Shown here: positions 36,315-43,642 of the stretch, one piece after another
Layout of the letters: every line of letters begins with the position of its first letter
Position numbering within the stretch: the first letter of the stretch is position 1
From: an uncultured Aquimarina sp.
GTDB lineage: Bacteria > Bacteroidota > Bacteroidia > Flavobacteriales > Flavobacteriaceae
NCBI GenBank assembly: GCA_947500845.1
Contig: CANMTP010000001.1
Location: 496,001 to 560,000, forward strand
Direction: 5' to 3'
DNA: 64,000 nt
Notes under the pieces: model-generated
Told to the model about the DNA's origin: nothing
Seen by the model: only the letters and a program-made list of their open reading frames with translations
Databases searched by the model: none
Program-made: the position numbers and the translations under genes

Positions 36315-36346
36315 TTGGGGTAAATTATTACGATATTGTACTTTAG
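36315..36346 (+). promoter_or_regulatory. Possible internal promoter before menD
   Basis: TTG at 36315-36317, a 21-base spacer, and TACTTTAG at 36339-36346 (one mismatch from TAnnTTTG). It sits in the 55-base gap between menF and menD and could let menD be transcribed on its own. Confidence 0.4.
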
Positions 36347-36354
36347 CCATTCGA

Positions 36355-38070
36355 ATGAAAACACGATTATATTCCAAAATCCCTTTAGCACAAACTATAG
36401 TTACCTTATGCGAAGCAAAAGGTATTCACCATATTGTTATTTCTCCTGGATCGCGTAATGCTCCTCTTACCATTGGTTTTAGTGAACATCCTGGTATGCA
36501 TTGTTATAGTATAGTCGATGAGCGATGCGCAGCATTTTTTGCCTTGGGAATTGCGCAACAAATTAAAAAACCGGTAGCTCTTGTCTGTACCTCGGGTAGC
36601 GCTTTATTAAATTACTACCCTGCAATTTCAGAAGCTTTTTATAGTGATATCCCTTTGGTGGTACTAAGTGCAGATCGTCCCATAGAACGCATTGATATTG
36701 GAGACGGACAAACCATTCGACAGAAAAATGTATTTGAAAATCATATTCTATACTCTGCCAATCTATATTCTGAAGTAGTTGCAGAGACTAAAATAGAGGA
36801 TAACAAGGTGCGTCAAAAACAACGTGAAGCACAAAAACATAATGAAAGAGAAATAAATCTTGCTTTAAATAAATCGATAGAACAAAAAGGCCCGGTTCAC
36901 ATTAATGTGCCTTTTTATGAACCTTTATATGACAAATTAGAAAACCCAACAATTGTTCCAAAAAATATACCTGTAGAATATCCAATACACCATATTTCAG
37001 ATGGTTTACAGGCAGAAATGCTATCGGTCTGGAATTTGGCAAAACGAAAGATGGTATTAATTGGTGTAAATTCACCTGGAATAATTGATCAAAAATGGAT
37101 TAGGCATTTGGCAGATGATCCTTCGGTATTGGTTCTTACAGAAACTACTTCAAATATCCACCATGCATCGCATATTAATTGTATTGATCAATTAATTACG
37201 TCCTTAACAGATGATGAATTTAAAGCTTTGCAACCCGATGTTTTATTAACTATTGGAGGTATGGTAGTTTCAAAACGAATAAAGGCTTTTTTACGTAATT
37301 ATCAGCCACAATCACATTGGCACATTGATCAGAAAAAAGCATATGACACTTATTTTTGTCTTACCGAACATATAAAATTACATCCAAATGTATTTTTTTC
37401 AGAATTTTTATCCAATACAGAATCTAATCATAGTGATTATAAGCCCTTTTGGATTTCAATAAGAGACCAAAGAAGAAAAAAACATCAAGAGTATCTTAAC
37501 AAAGTTTCATTTAGCGATCTTAAAGTATTTGAAACTATTTTTGATAAAATTCCTGGTGGACAGATGATACAGCTAAGTAATAGCTCTACGGTACGCTATG
37601 CACAGTTATTTTCATTAAATCCATCATTCAAAGTTTTTTGTAACAGAGGGACAAGTGGTATTGATGGCAGTACTTCTACTGCTATAGGTGCTGCAATAGC
37701 TTCAAAGACTCCAACTACACTGATTACCGGAGACCTAAGCTTCTTTTATGACAGTAATGGATTATGGAACGAGTATATTCCTTCTAATTTTAAAATTATT
37801 GTAATCAATAATAATGGAGGAGGTATATTTAGAATTTTACCGGGTAAGGAAGAAAGTAGCAATTTTAGCACTTTCTTTGAAACTACGCATGATTTATCTG
37901 CAATACATTTATGTAAAATGTTCGGTTTCGAATATCATGCAGCTCATAGTTTGGAAGAGGTTGTTCAACACATTCAAGTAATGTATCAAAACAATAACTT
38001 ACCCCAGTTACTAGAGGTTTTTACTCCCAGAAAAGAAAATGACCGTACTTTAATCGATTATTTCAAGTAG
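36355..38070 (+). CDS. menD: SEPHCHC synthase (MenD)
   Basis: 571 residues. ThDP-dependent fold with the N-terminal VISPGSRNAPLTIGFSEHPG and SIVDERCAAFFALGIAQ. The ThDP/Mg motif is ITGDLSFFYDSNGLW followed by NNNGGGIFRILPG. It condenses isochorismate with 2-oxoglutarate to give SEPHCHC, the committed step of menaquinone synthesis. It lies in the thioesterase-menF-menD run, with menB about 3.2 kb further on. An imperfect hairpin (TCGTCTA at 38072-38078 with TAGACGA at 38103-38109) follows the stop. Confidence 0.95.
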   Translation: MKTRLYSKIPLAQTIVTLCEAKGIHHIVISPGSRNAPLTIGFSEHPGMHCYSIVDERCAAFFALGIAQQIKKPVALVCTSGSALLNYYPAISEAFYSDIPLVVLSADRPIERIDIGDGQTIRQKNVFENHILYSANLYSEVVAETKIEDNKVRQKQREAQKHNEREINLALNKSIEQKGPVHINVPFYEPLYDKLENPTIVPKNIPVEYPIHHISDGLQAEMLSVWNLAKRKMVLIGVNSPGIIDQKWIRHLADDPSVLVLTETTSNIHHASHINCIDQLITSLTDDEFKALQPDVLLTIGGMVVSKRIKAFLRNYQPQSHWHIDQKKAYDTYFCLTEHIKLHPNVFFSEFLSNTESNHSDYKPFWISIRDQRRKKHQEYLNKVSFSDLKVFETIFDKIPGGQMIQLSNSSTVRYAQLFSLNPSFKVFCNRGTSGIDGSTSTAIGAAIASKTPTTLITGDLSFFYDSNGLWNEYIPSNFKIIVINNNGGGIFRILPGKEESSNFSTFFETTHDLSAIHLCKMFGFEYHAAHSLEEVVQHIQVMYQNNNLPQLLEVFTPRKENDRTLIDYFK

Positions 38071-38182
38071 TTCGTCTAATAATGACTTCTTATTATACTT
38101 TATAGACGATTTAATCATTTATAATTCATCTATATTTGGATAACATTAAGAATTAACTAAAAACCTAAAACATTATCATCCT

Positions 38183-38524
38183 ATGAGTAAAAGAGACGAA
38201 CTAATAACTAAGTACGCAGCCGACATTAAGGATAAAATTGGTCAAACTCCCGACATGGATCTTTTAACAAAAGTTACTATAGGTTGTGGCCCTTCAATTT
38301 ATAATGCAGATGCAGCTACGGTATCAGGAAGTGATCAAAGCGAGCTGGATACAGTAAAGAAAAATTTCTTAATCAAAAAATTAGGACTTTCTGATGGGGC
38401 GAAGTTAGATGAAGCTATTGCTTCGGTAATGGATGCTTATGGTAAATCAAATCGTAATAAATACAGAGCAGTCGTTTATTATTTGTTAACGAAGCACTTT
38501 GGAAAAGAAGCTGTTTACAAATAG
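38183..38524 (+). CDS. DUF2853 family protein
   Basis: 113 residues, all helical, no signal peptide. Characteristic features are YAADIKDKIGQTPDMDLLTK near the start and AVVYYLLTKHFGKEAVYK at the end. The family is small and cytoplasmic and has no known role, but in flavobacteria it is often found between menD and the CvfB-like gene, as here. A strong terminator (38548-38579) follows. Confidence 0.85.
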   Translation: MSKRDELITKYAADIKDKIGQTPDMDLLTKVTIGCGPSIYNADAATVSGSDQSELDTVKKNFLIKKLGLSDGAKLDEAIASVMDAYGKSNRNKYRAVVYYLLTKHFGKEAVYK

Positions 38525-38547
38525 TAAAGAAGATTTTTAAAATTTTG

Positions 38548-38579
38548 AAAGGTGTTTTGATCATAAAAACACCTTTTTT
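38548..38579 (+). terminator. Intrinsic terminator after the DUF2853 gene
   Basis: AAAGGTGTTTT at 38548-38558 pairs with AAAACACCTTT at 38566-38576 around a 7-base loop, with a T run at 38574-38579. Confidence 0.88.
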
Positions 38580-38601
38580 GTTTAAAATAATTAAGAAAGA
38601 A

Positions 38602-38764
38602 TGAACTCATCTTGGCTTTTTCTATTTCCTAAAAAATGACTAAGATTCACCAATGTTTCGTTCTTGTTCTTAACCTTAGCGCTGCTAGGACTTTCAAAAA
38701 GTGCCTCATTTGATTAAGTTTTAGCTCATTTTCGGTTAAACACAAAAAGTCAAGATGAGTTCAA
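38602..38764. repeat. Structured intergenic element with inverted-repeat ends
   Basis: The ends are inverted repeats: 38606-38621 and 38744-38759 are complementary over 16 bases with a single G-T pair. GAA/TTC extends the match with one bulged base. The 122-base interior has its own structure: TTAACC at 38670-38675 pairs with GGTTAA at 38734-38739, and TAGC pairs with GCTA at 38677-38687. It sits between a terminator and a promoter. It could be an interspersed MITE-like repeat or a structured leader of the next gene. Confidence 0.55.
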
Positions 38765-38776
38765 TATTAAAGAAGT

Positions 38777-38784
38777 ATCTTTGC
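38777..38784 (+). promoter_or_regulatory. -7 promoter element of the CvfB-like gene
   Basis: TATCTTTG matches TAnnTTTG exactly, 16 bases before the start codon at 38801. The right arm of the inverted-repeat element ends 18 bases upstream, in the place where a -33 element would lie. Confidence 0.6.
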
Positions 38785-38800
38785 GCAAAAATTACAAAGA

Positions 38801-39634
38801 ATGCTTGCGTTAGGAGTTTATAATACATTAGAAATATTAAGAGATAGAGAACCAGGACTTTATCTTGGTGATGATGACGGGAATGAAGTGCTACTTCCTA
38901 ATAAATACGTCCCTGAAGAGTTTGAAATTGGGGATAAATTAAAGGTTTTTGTGTATTTGGATAGTTCAGAAAGGGTAGTAGCTACTACGCTGGAACCCTA
39001 TGCTACTGTAAAATCTTTTGCCTATTTAAAATGTACCAGCGTTTCAGACATTGGAGCTTTTTTAGATTGGGGGTTAGAGAAAGATCTTTTTGTTCCTTTT
39101 AAAGAACAGGCTTCAAAAATGAGAGTTGGGAGCTGGTATTTGGTATATGTGTATCTTGACGAAGAAACCAACCGTTTAGTAGCATCAAGTAAAACTAATG
39201 CATTTCTAGATAATTCGTTAGTACTTCTTTCTTCATATGACGAAGTGGACTTAATAGCTTCCCACCCTTCTCCTTATGGATGGAACATGATTGTGAATCA
39301 AAAACATCTGGGATTGGTATACTCAGATGAAATTTTTCAGAAAATTACTCCGGGCGATCAATTAAAAGGTTTTATAAAAAAGGTTAGACCAGATGGCAAA
39401 ATCGATCTTACCTTGCAACGTCATGGTTATAGAGGAATCGAGCCAAATGCTCAGCAAGTTCTAAATGAATTGAAAGTAAGTGGTGGTTTTATAGATTTGA
39501 ATGATAAATCTGATCCCGAAGATATCAAAGAAGTTTTTCAATTAAGTAAAAAAAGCTTTAAAAAAGCAATAGGTTCTCTTTATAAAGCAAGAAGAATTAG
39601 CATAGAAAAGGACGGAATTAGATTACTGGATTAA
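38801..39634 (+). CDS. CvfB-like S1 RNA-binding protein
   Basis: 277 residues with S1-type repeats: the first near residues 10-60 (LGDDDGNEVLLPNKYVPEEF), the second near 68-130 (CTSVSDIGAFLDWGLEKDLF), the third near 150-215 (LGLVYSDEIFQKITPGDQLK). A C-terminal winged-helix domain follows (FQLSKKSFKKAIGSLYKARR). This is the CvfB/YitL family, RNA-binding regulators of virulence or stress in Firmicutes. The start codon is close to its promoter, so the leader is very short. It stands next to the menaquinone genes, but a functional link is not shown. Confidence 0.88.
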   Translation: MLALGVYNTLEILRDREPGLYLGDDDGNEVLLPNKYVPEEFEIGDKLKVFVYLDSSERVVATTLEPYATVKSFAYLKCTSVSDIGAFLDWGLEKDLFVPFKEQASKMRVGSWYLVYVYLDEETNRLVASSKTNAFLDNSLVLLSSYDEVDLIASHPSPYGWNMIVNQKHLGLVYSDEIFQKITPGDQLKGFIKKVRPDGKIDLTLQRHGYRGIEPNAQQVLNELKVSGGFIDLNDKSDPEDIKEVFQLSKKSFKKAIGSLYKARRISIEKDGIRLLD

Positions 39635-39763
39635 ACCAAATAGTCTATAATAAATTCAATTAAAATAGGTTAAGTAGCAAAGCGGTAATACTATAATTTA
39701 ATATTTTTTTTAAATTTAGAGTCTCAAAGCTAAATAATAACAACAACTTAACCTTTCTCTTAC

Positions 39764-40744
39764 ATGGTGGCACTATGCAAAAAGATTGCTCAATCTAAGT
39801 GGTTTCAGAATTTTATTATTTCAGTAATTATCCTTGCCGGAATCATGGTGGGGATACAAACTTATGGAGAAAAAGTTGATCAATGGACTCCCATTATAGA
39901 TGTTATTGATTGGATCATTCTAATCATATTTACCGTAGAGGTTTTTATTAAAATCACAGCCGAAGGGAACCAACCGCAAAATTATTTTAAAGATACCTGG
40001 AATTTATTTGATTTCTTCATTGTAGTTGCCTGCTTCGCAGGCCCATTTCTTGGAGATAATGCAGAATTTTTACCCGTGTTAAGACTCATAAGAATTCTTA
40101 GAGTCTTTAAATTGGTAACAGCACTGCCCGAATTACAACTTATCGTAGGTGCACTTTTAAGAAGTATTCCTTCAATGGCTTATATTAGTCTTCTACTTGG
40201 ATTGCTGTTCTATATTTACGGTGCTATGGCTGTATTTTTATTTGGACCTAATGATCCTATACATTTTGAGAATTTACAAACGGCAATCTTATCACTTTTT
40301 AGGGTTATAACTCTCGAAGACTGGACTGATATCATGTATATTAACATGTATGGTTGTGATAACTATGGCTACGAGGGAAATGAAGCTTTATGCACTAATT
40401 CTTATGCTTCACCCGTTTTAGCATCGTTTTTCTTTGTTTCTTTTGTTTTAATCGGAACAATGATAGTGCTCAATTTATTTATAGGGGTTATCATGAACGG
40501 TATGGATGAAATGAAAGCCGAAACAGAGGTAAAAGCGAGGGTTCAGAGAAAGAAAAAAGAAAGCGGAGCTGATCTAAAAAATGAAATTCATCTTTTGGTA
40601 GACAAAGTTGATGCATTGAAACAGGAACTAAGTTTACTTACTCATCTTTATGAAGAAGAGAAAAACATAAAACCATTTGCTAATGACACACATAAGCAAA
40701 TCAACGGAAGTTCAAAAAAGTTTTTTAGTAAGCAAACCCGGTAA
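39764..40744 (+). CDS. Voltage-gated cation channel (NaChBac-type) with acidic filter
   Basis: 326 residues with six membrane segments. S1-S3 lie within residues 15-100, and S4 carries spaced charges (LRLIRILRVFKLVTALPELQ, residues 106-125). S5 follows, then a pore loop with filter TLEDWTD (183-189) and an extended loop with two cysteines (198 and 210), then S6 (VLNLFIGVIMNGMDEM). A C-terminal coiled coil (LLVDKVDALKQELSLLTHLY) should set the tetramer. The usual sodium-channel filter is TLESW; the extra Asp at 186 and 189 resembles the calcium-selective engineered filter TLDDWSD. It overlaps the convergent 40725-41144 gene by 20 bases. Confidence 0.9.
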   Translation: MVALCKKIAQSKWFQNFIISVIILAGIMVGIQTYGEKVDQWTPIIDVIDWIILIIFTVEVFIKITAEGNQPQNYFKDTWNLFDFFIVVACFAGPFLGDNAEFLPVLRLIRILRVFKLVTALPELQLIVGALLRSIPSMAYISLLLGLLFYIYGAMAVFLFGPNDPIHFENLQTAILSLFRVITLEDWTDIMYINMYGCDNYGYEGNEALCTNSYASPVLASFFFVSFVLIGTMIVLNLFIGVIMNGMDEMKAETEVKARVQRKKKESGADLKNEIHLLVDKVDALKQELSLLTHLYEEEKNIKPFANDTHKQINGSSKKFFSKQTR

Positions 40745-41144
40745 TCGGGCAGAAAGCTCCACCATATAAACTAGCATCTTTATAAGCGGTATTCTTAATT
40801 CTTCCTACCGAATTTAAATTAGAATTATTGCCATTTCCAGAAAAGCTAAACCCTATATTTCCTTTCTTTGGCTGCGGAAATGAAAAATTGTATTCCGATT
40901 GTATAAATTTATTGTCGGGCATTAACATCATTGGTGAGGCATTTTTCTTCAAATATTGTCGCCTGAGATCAACACTTAAATCTACTTCGAGTAATTGATA
41001 TGTATTGATATTCGAGTTGTCATTAACCAGAGATAAAGGAGCACCTAGTTGCTCCCATGCTATAGTAATAGATTTTATATCATTTTCTTGTCCGTATGAC
41101 AAGAAACTAATGCAACCAATAAGTATTACTACTAAGCTCTTCAT
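40725..41144 (-). CDS. Secreted hypothetical protein
   Basis: 139 residues with a clear signal peptide (MKSLVVILIGCISFLSYGQE). The mature part is rich in Asn and Gly (SFSGNGNNSNLNSVGRIKNT) and contains a single Cys near the C-terminus (GGAFCPITGFAY). The family is not recognised. Its 3' end overlaps the channel gene by 20 bases in the convergent sense, which is tight but common. Confidence 0.68.
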   Translation of the reverse strand: MKSLVVILIGCISFLSYGQENDIKSITIAWEQLGAPLSLVNDNSNINTYQLLEVDLSVDLRRQYLKKNASPMMLMPDNKFIQSEYNFSFPQPKKGNIGFSFSGNGNNSNLNSVGRIKNTAYKDASLYGGAFCPITGFAY

Positions 41145-41265
41145 GATCGTAAATATATTATCAATTCACATAAAAATTATCAAAAACTATGCTAAAATTT
41201 TTTCAGAACTAAATATTAGGGACATTTACCCTATAAATCATATGGCAGGATATGCTATATTGTAT

Positions 41266-41273
41266 TATTTTTG
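41266..41273 (+). promoter_or_regulatory. -7 promoter element of menB
   Basis: TATTTTTG matches TAnnTTTG and is 19 bases upstream of the menB start codon. It indicates that menB is transcribed separately from menD. No clear -33 element was found. Confidence 0.5.
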
Positions 41274-41292
41274 ATGAATTAAAAAAAATACA

Positions 41293-42135
41293 ATGAGTTC
41301 AATAGACTGGAAAACTGCAAAAGAATATCAAGATATTACCTATAAAAAATCAAATGGAGTTGCGCGTATCGCATTTAACAGACCTAATGTACGTAATGCT
41401 TTTCGACCCCAAACGACAAGTGAGCTTTTTGATGCGTTTTATGATGCACAAGAAGACACTTCAATCGGAGTTGTATTACTTTCTGCTGAAGGACCTTCTA
41501 CAAAGGACGGGGTATATAGTTTTTGTAGTGGTGGTGATCAAAAAGCAAGGGGGCATCAGGGATATGTTGGCGAGGATGGAATGCATCGATTAAATATTTT
41601 AGAAGTTCAAAGGCTTATTCGATTTATGCCTAAAGTTGTAATAGCAGTAGTACCAGGATGGGCAGTAGGAGGAGGACATAGTCTTCATGTGGTTTGTGAT
41701 CTCACATTAGCAAGCAAAGAACATGCAATTTTTAAGCAAACCGATGCAGATGTGACCAGTTTTGATGGGGGATATGGATCTGCATATTTGGCAAAAATGG
41801 TGGGTCAAAAAAAAGCACGAGAGATTTTCTTCTTAGGAAGAAATTACTCTGCTCAAGAGGCCTATGAGATGGGAATGGTCAATGCAGTTATTGCTCACGA
41901 TGATCTAGAAGAAACGGCATATGAATGGGCTCAGGAAATTCTAGAAAAATCTCCCACATCTATCAAGATGCTTAAATTTGCAATGAACCTTACTGACGAT
42001 GGAATGGTTGGACAACAAGTATTTGCAGGAGAAGCAACACGATTAGCATATATGACAGAAGAAGCAAAAGAGGGAAGAAATGCATTTCTTGAGAAGAGAA
42101 AACCAAACTTCAAAGATATTAAGTGGATTCCTTAA
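41293..42135 (+). CDS. menB: 1,4-dihydroxy-2-naphthoyl-CoA synthase
   Basis: 280 residues, crotonase fold. ARIAFNRPNVRNAFRPQTTS and YSFCSGGDQKARGHQGYVGE hold the oxyanion-hole and substrate-loop residues. VVPGWAVGGGHSLHVVCDLT and DADVTSFDGGYGSAYLA fit MenB rather than generic enoyl-CoA hydratases. The C-terminus ends in FLEKRKPNFKDIKWIP, typical of MenB. It cyclises o-succinylbenzoyl-CoA to DHNA-CoA, the step before the thioesterase. It is separated from menD by four genes. MenA, MenC and MenE are not in the window. Confidence 0.95.
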   Translation: MSSIDWKTAKEYQDITYKKSNGVARIAFNRPNVRNAFRPQTTSELFDAFYDAQEDTSIGVVLLSAEGPSTKDGVYSFCSGGDQKARGHQGYVGEDGMHRLNILEVQRLIRFMPKVVIAVVPGWAVGGGHSLHVVCDLTLASKEHAIFKQTDADVTSFDGGYGSAYLAKMVGQKKAREIFFLGRNYSAQEAYEMGMVNAVIAHDDLEETAYEWAQEILEKSPTSIKMLKFAMNLTDDGMVGQQVFAGEATRLAYMTEEAKEGRNAFLEKRKPNFKDIKWIP

Positions 42136-42189
42136 TTGGCATATTCTTCATTAATAGTTTTAACTGCAAGGGATTAATCGTTTTATAAC

Positions 42190-42966
42190 ATGGATAAAAA
42201 AGAAGAAGAAATCTTATCAATGCATTATCAGATTGAAAAAACTGATATAAAGCAACAAAAAATGGAAGATCGGCTTATGTCGATCTCTAAAGAACTAAAG
42301 AAAAGTAAGAAGATAAGTAATTTATATTTTTTTTTGATAGTTGGACTTATTGTATTAATGGCTACAGGAAGTTTTTATTTAATTAAGAATGATGCTTCTT
42401 TTTCTTCTGAGAATGCCAGTGAAATTGAGAAATTACAGGTAATTAATGATTCTTTACAAAAAGAATTGATAAGACTTAGAGTAGATATTTCTGAACAAAG
42501 GGAAGGTTCAGCGATACTACAAGATTCATTAGAAATGGCAAAAGAATTTGCTACTGATTCACTGGATGGCAAAGCAAAATTAAAATTTGAAAGACGATAT
42601 TGCTATGTAAAGAAAGCTTTTAAAAGTAATGATGCAATTTTTGTTGAAGCTGATTTTATAGAATATTATGAGGGTAGAAAAGCAGTAAAAAAGGCCAAGG
42701 AATATGGGGAAGCCGAATATGATATAGATAAAAACGGTGATACATTGTATTTTTTGTATAATAATTATTATATTCATAACCAAAATTCTTCATCAAGAAT
42801 TTTAGAACTTGACGATAAAGCGAGAGTGAGAATTGAAAGTATAAATCAAATCTCTAGTGGTTTTCCGTTAAAAGCTTTTCAGAGAATAATTAAGGACAAT
42901 CCAATCTTAATTCTGGAGATCAATAATGGAATTGTTTATAGAATAACCCAGCAAAAACTCCTTTAA
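42190..42966 (+). CDS. Membrane-anchored coiled-coil protein of unknown function
   Basis: 258 residues. A charged N-terminal segment (LSMHYQIEKTDIKQQKMEDR) precedes one membrane helix near residues 42-62 (LYFFLIVGLIVLMATGSFYL). A coiled coil (about 75-125) and a C-terminal domain follow (RRYCYVKKAFKSNDAIFVEA to ILEINNGIVYRITQQKLL). The first 60 residues closely resemble those of the next gene, but the C-termini are unrelated in appearance. I do not recognise the C-terminal domain. The two genes are 51 bases apart on the same strand. Confidence 0.75.
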   Translation: MDKKEEEILSMHYQIEKTDIKQQKMEDRLMSISKELKKSKKISNLYFFLIVGLIVLMATGSFYLIKNDASFSSENASEIEKLQVINDSLQKELIRLRVDISEQREGSAILQDSLEMAKEFATDSLDGKAKLKFERRYCYVKKAFKSNDAIFVEADFIEYYEGRKAVKKAKEYGEAEYDIDKNGDTLYFLYNNYYIHNQNSSSRILELDDKARVRIESINQISSGFPLKAFQRIIKDNPILILEINNGIVYRITQQKLL

Positions 42967-43017
42967 GCGTGGTGAATTTATCTTTAAAATAACTATAACC
43001 CCACAAACTACCCCAAC

Positions 43018-43638
43018 ATGAAGGTTATTAAAGATGAGGATCTTTTGTCATTACATAGTCAGATAGAAAAATCCGAAATTAAACAACAAAAGCTTGAAGA
43101 AATACTCGAATTAGAGGTCGAAAAGCTTAAAAAGAGTAAAAAAACGAATAGGTTGTATGGGTCATTCTCTGTGATCTTTTTATTAGTAGCAGTTTTTCTC
43201 GTTGCTAATGCGTTCTATTCTAGTAAATCTTCGTCCGAAACGATTTCAGAAATTGATCATACTGAAGAAATATCTTTGATTCAGAGTGAGTTGGAATTGG
43301 CAAAGAAAGAGTTAGACCTGTTAAAAGCAGAAAACGCTAAGATTAAAGAAATTGAGAACTTATATCTGTACAGGAGCCTGATCAATAAAGACACGGTGTA
43401 TTCGGTTCAGATAAAAGCGCTGAACGATAGCAAAATTATTTCGGTTTCTGAGAAGTTCACAAATGCATTAGTGTACAACGACGATTCTCTATATAAGTTG
43501 AGTCTGGGAATCTTTGAAACATTATCTGAAGCGCAAGACTTTAGAAAAACTCTTATACAATCAGGTTTATTGGACAAAAGAATATTCGTGATATCTTATA
43601 AAGACGGCAAACGCATCAAAATTGAAGATTTTCAATAA
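43018..43638 (+). CDS. Membrane-anchored coiled-coil protein with SPOR-like domain
   Basis: 206 residues. The N-terminus (LSLHSQIEKSEIKQQKLEEI) and the membrane helix near 48-68 match the preceding gene product in layout. A coiled coil (about 83-118: LIQSELELAKKELDLLKAEN) leads to a C-terminal domain with VYSVQIKALNDSKIISVS and LSLGIFETLSEAQDFRKTLI, the betaalphabeta layout of SPOR domains, which bind denuded peptidoglycan. The SPOR call is by pattern only. It ends 4 bases from the convergent dehydrogenase gene. Confidence 0.75.
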   Translation: MKVIKDEDLLSLHSQIEKSEIKQQKLEEILELEVEKLKKSKKTNRLYGSFSVIFLLVAVFLVANAFYSSKSSSETISEIDHTEEISLIQSELELAKKELDLLKAENAKIKEIENLYLYRSLINKDTVYSVQIKALNDSKIISVSEKFTNALVYNDDSLYKLSLGIFETLSEAQDFRKTLIQSGLLDKRIFVISYKDGKRIKIEDFQ

Positions 43639-43642
43639 GAAA

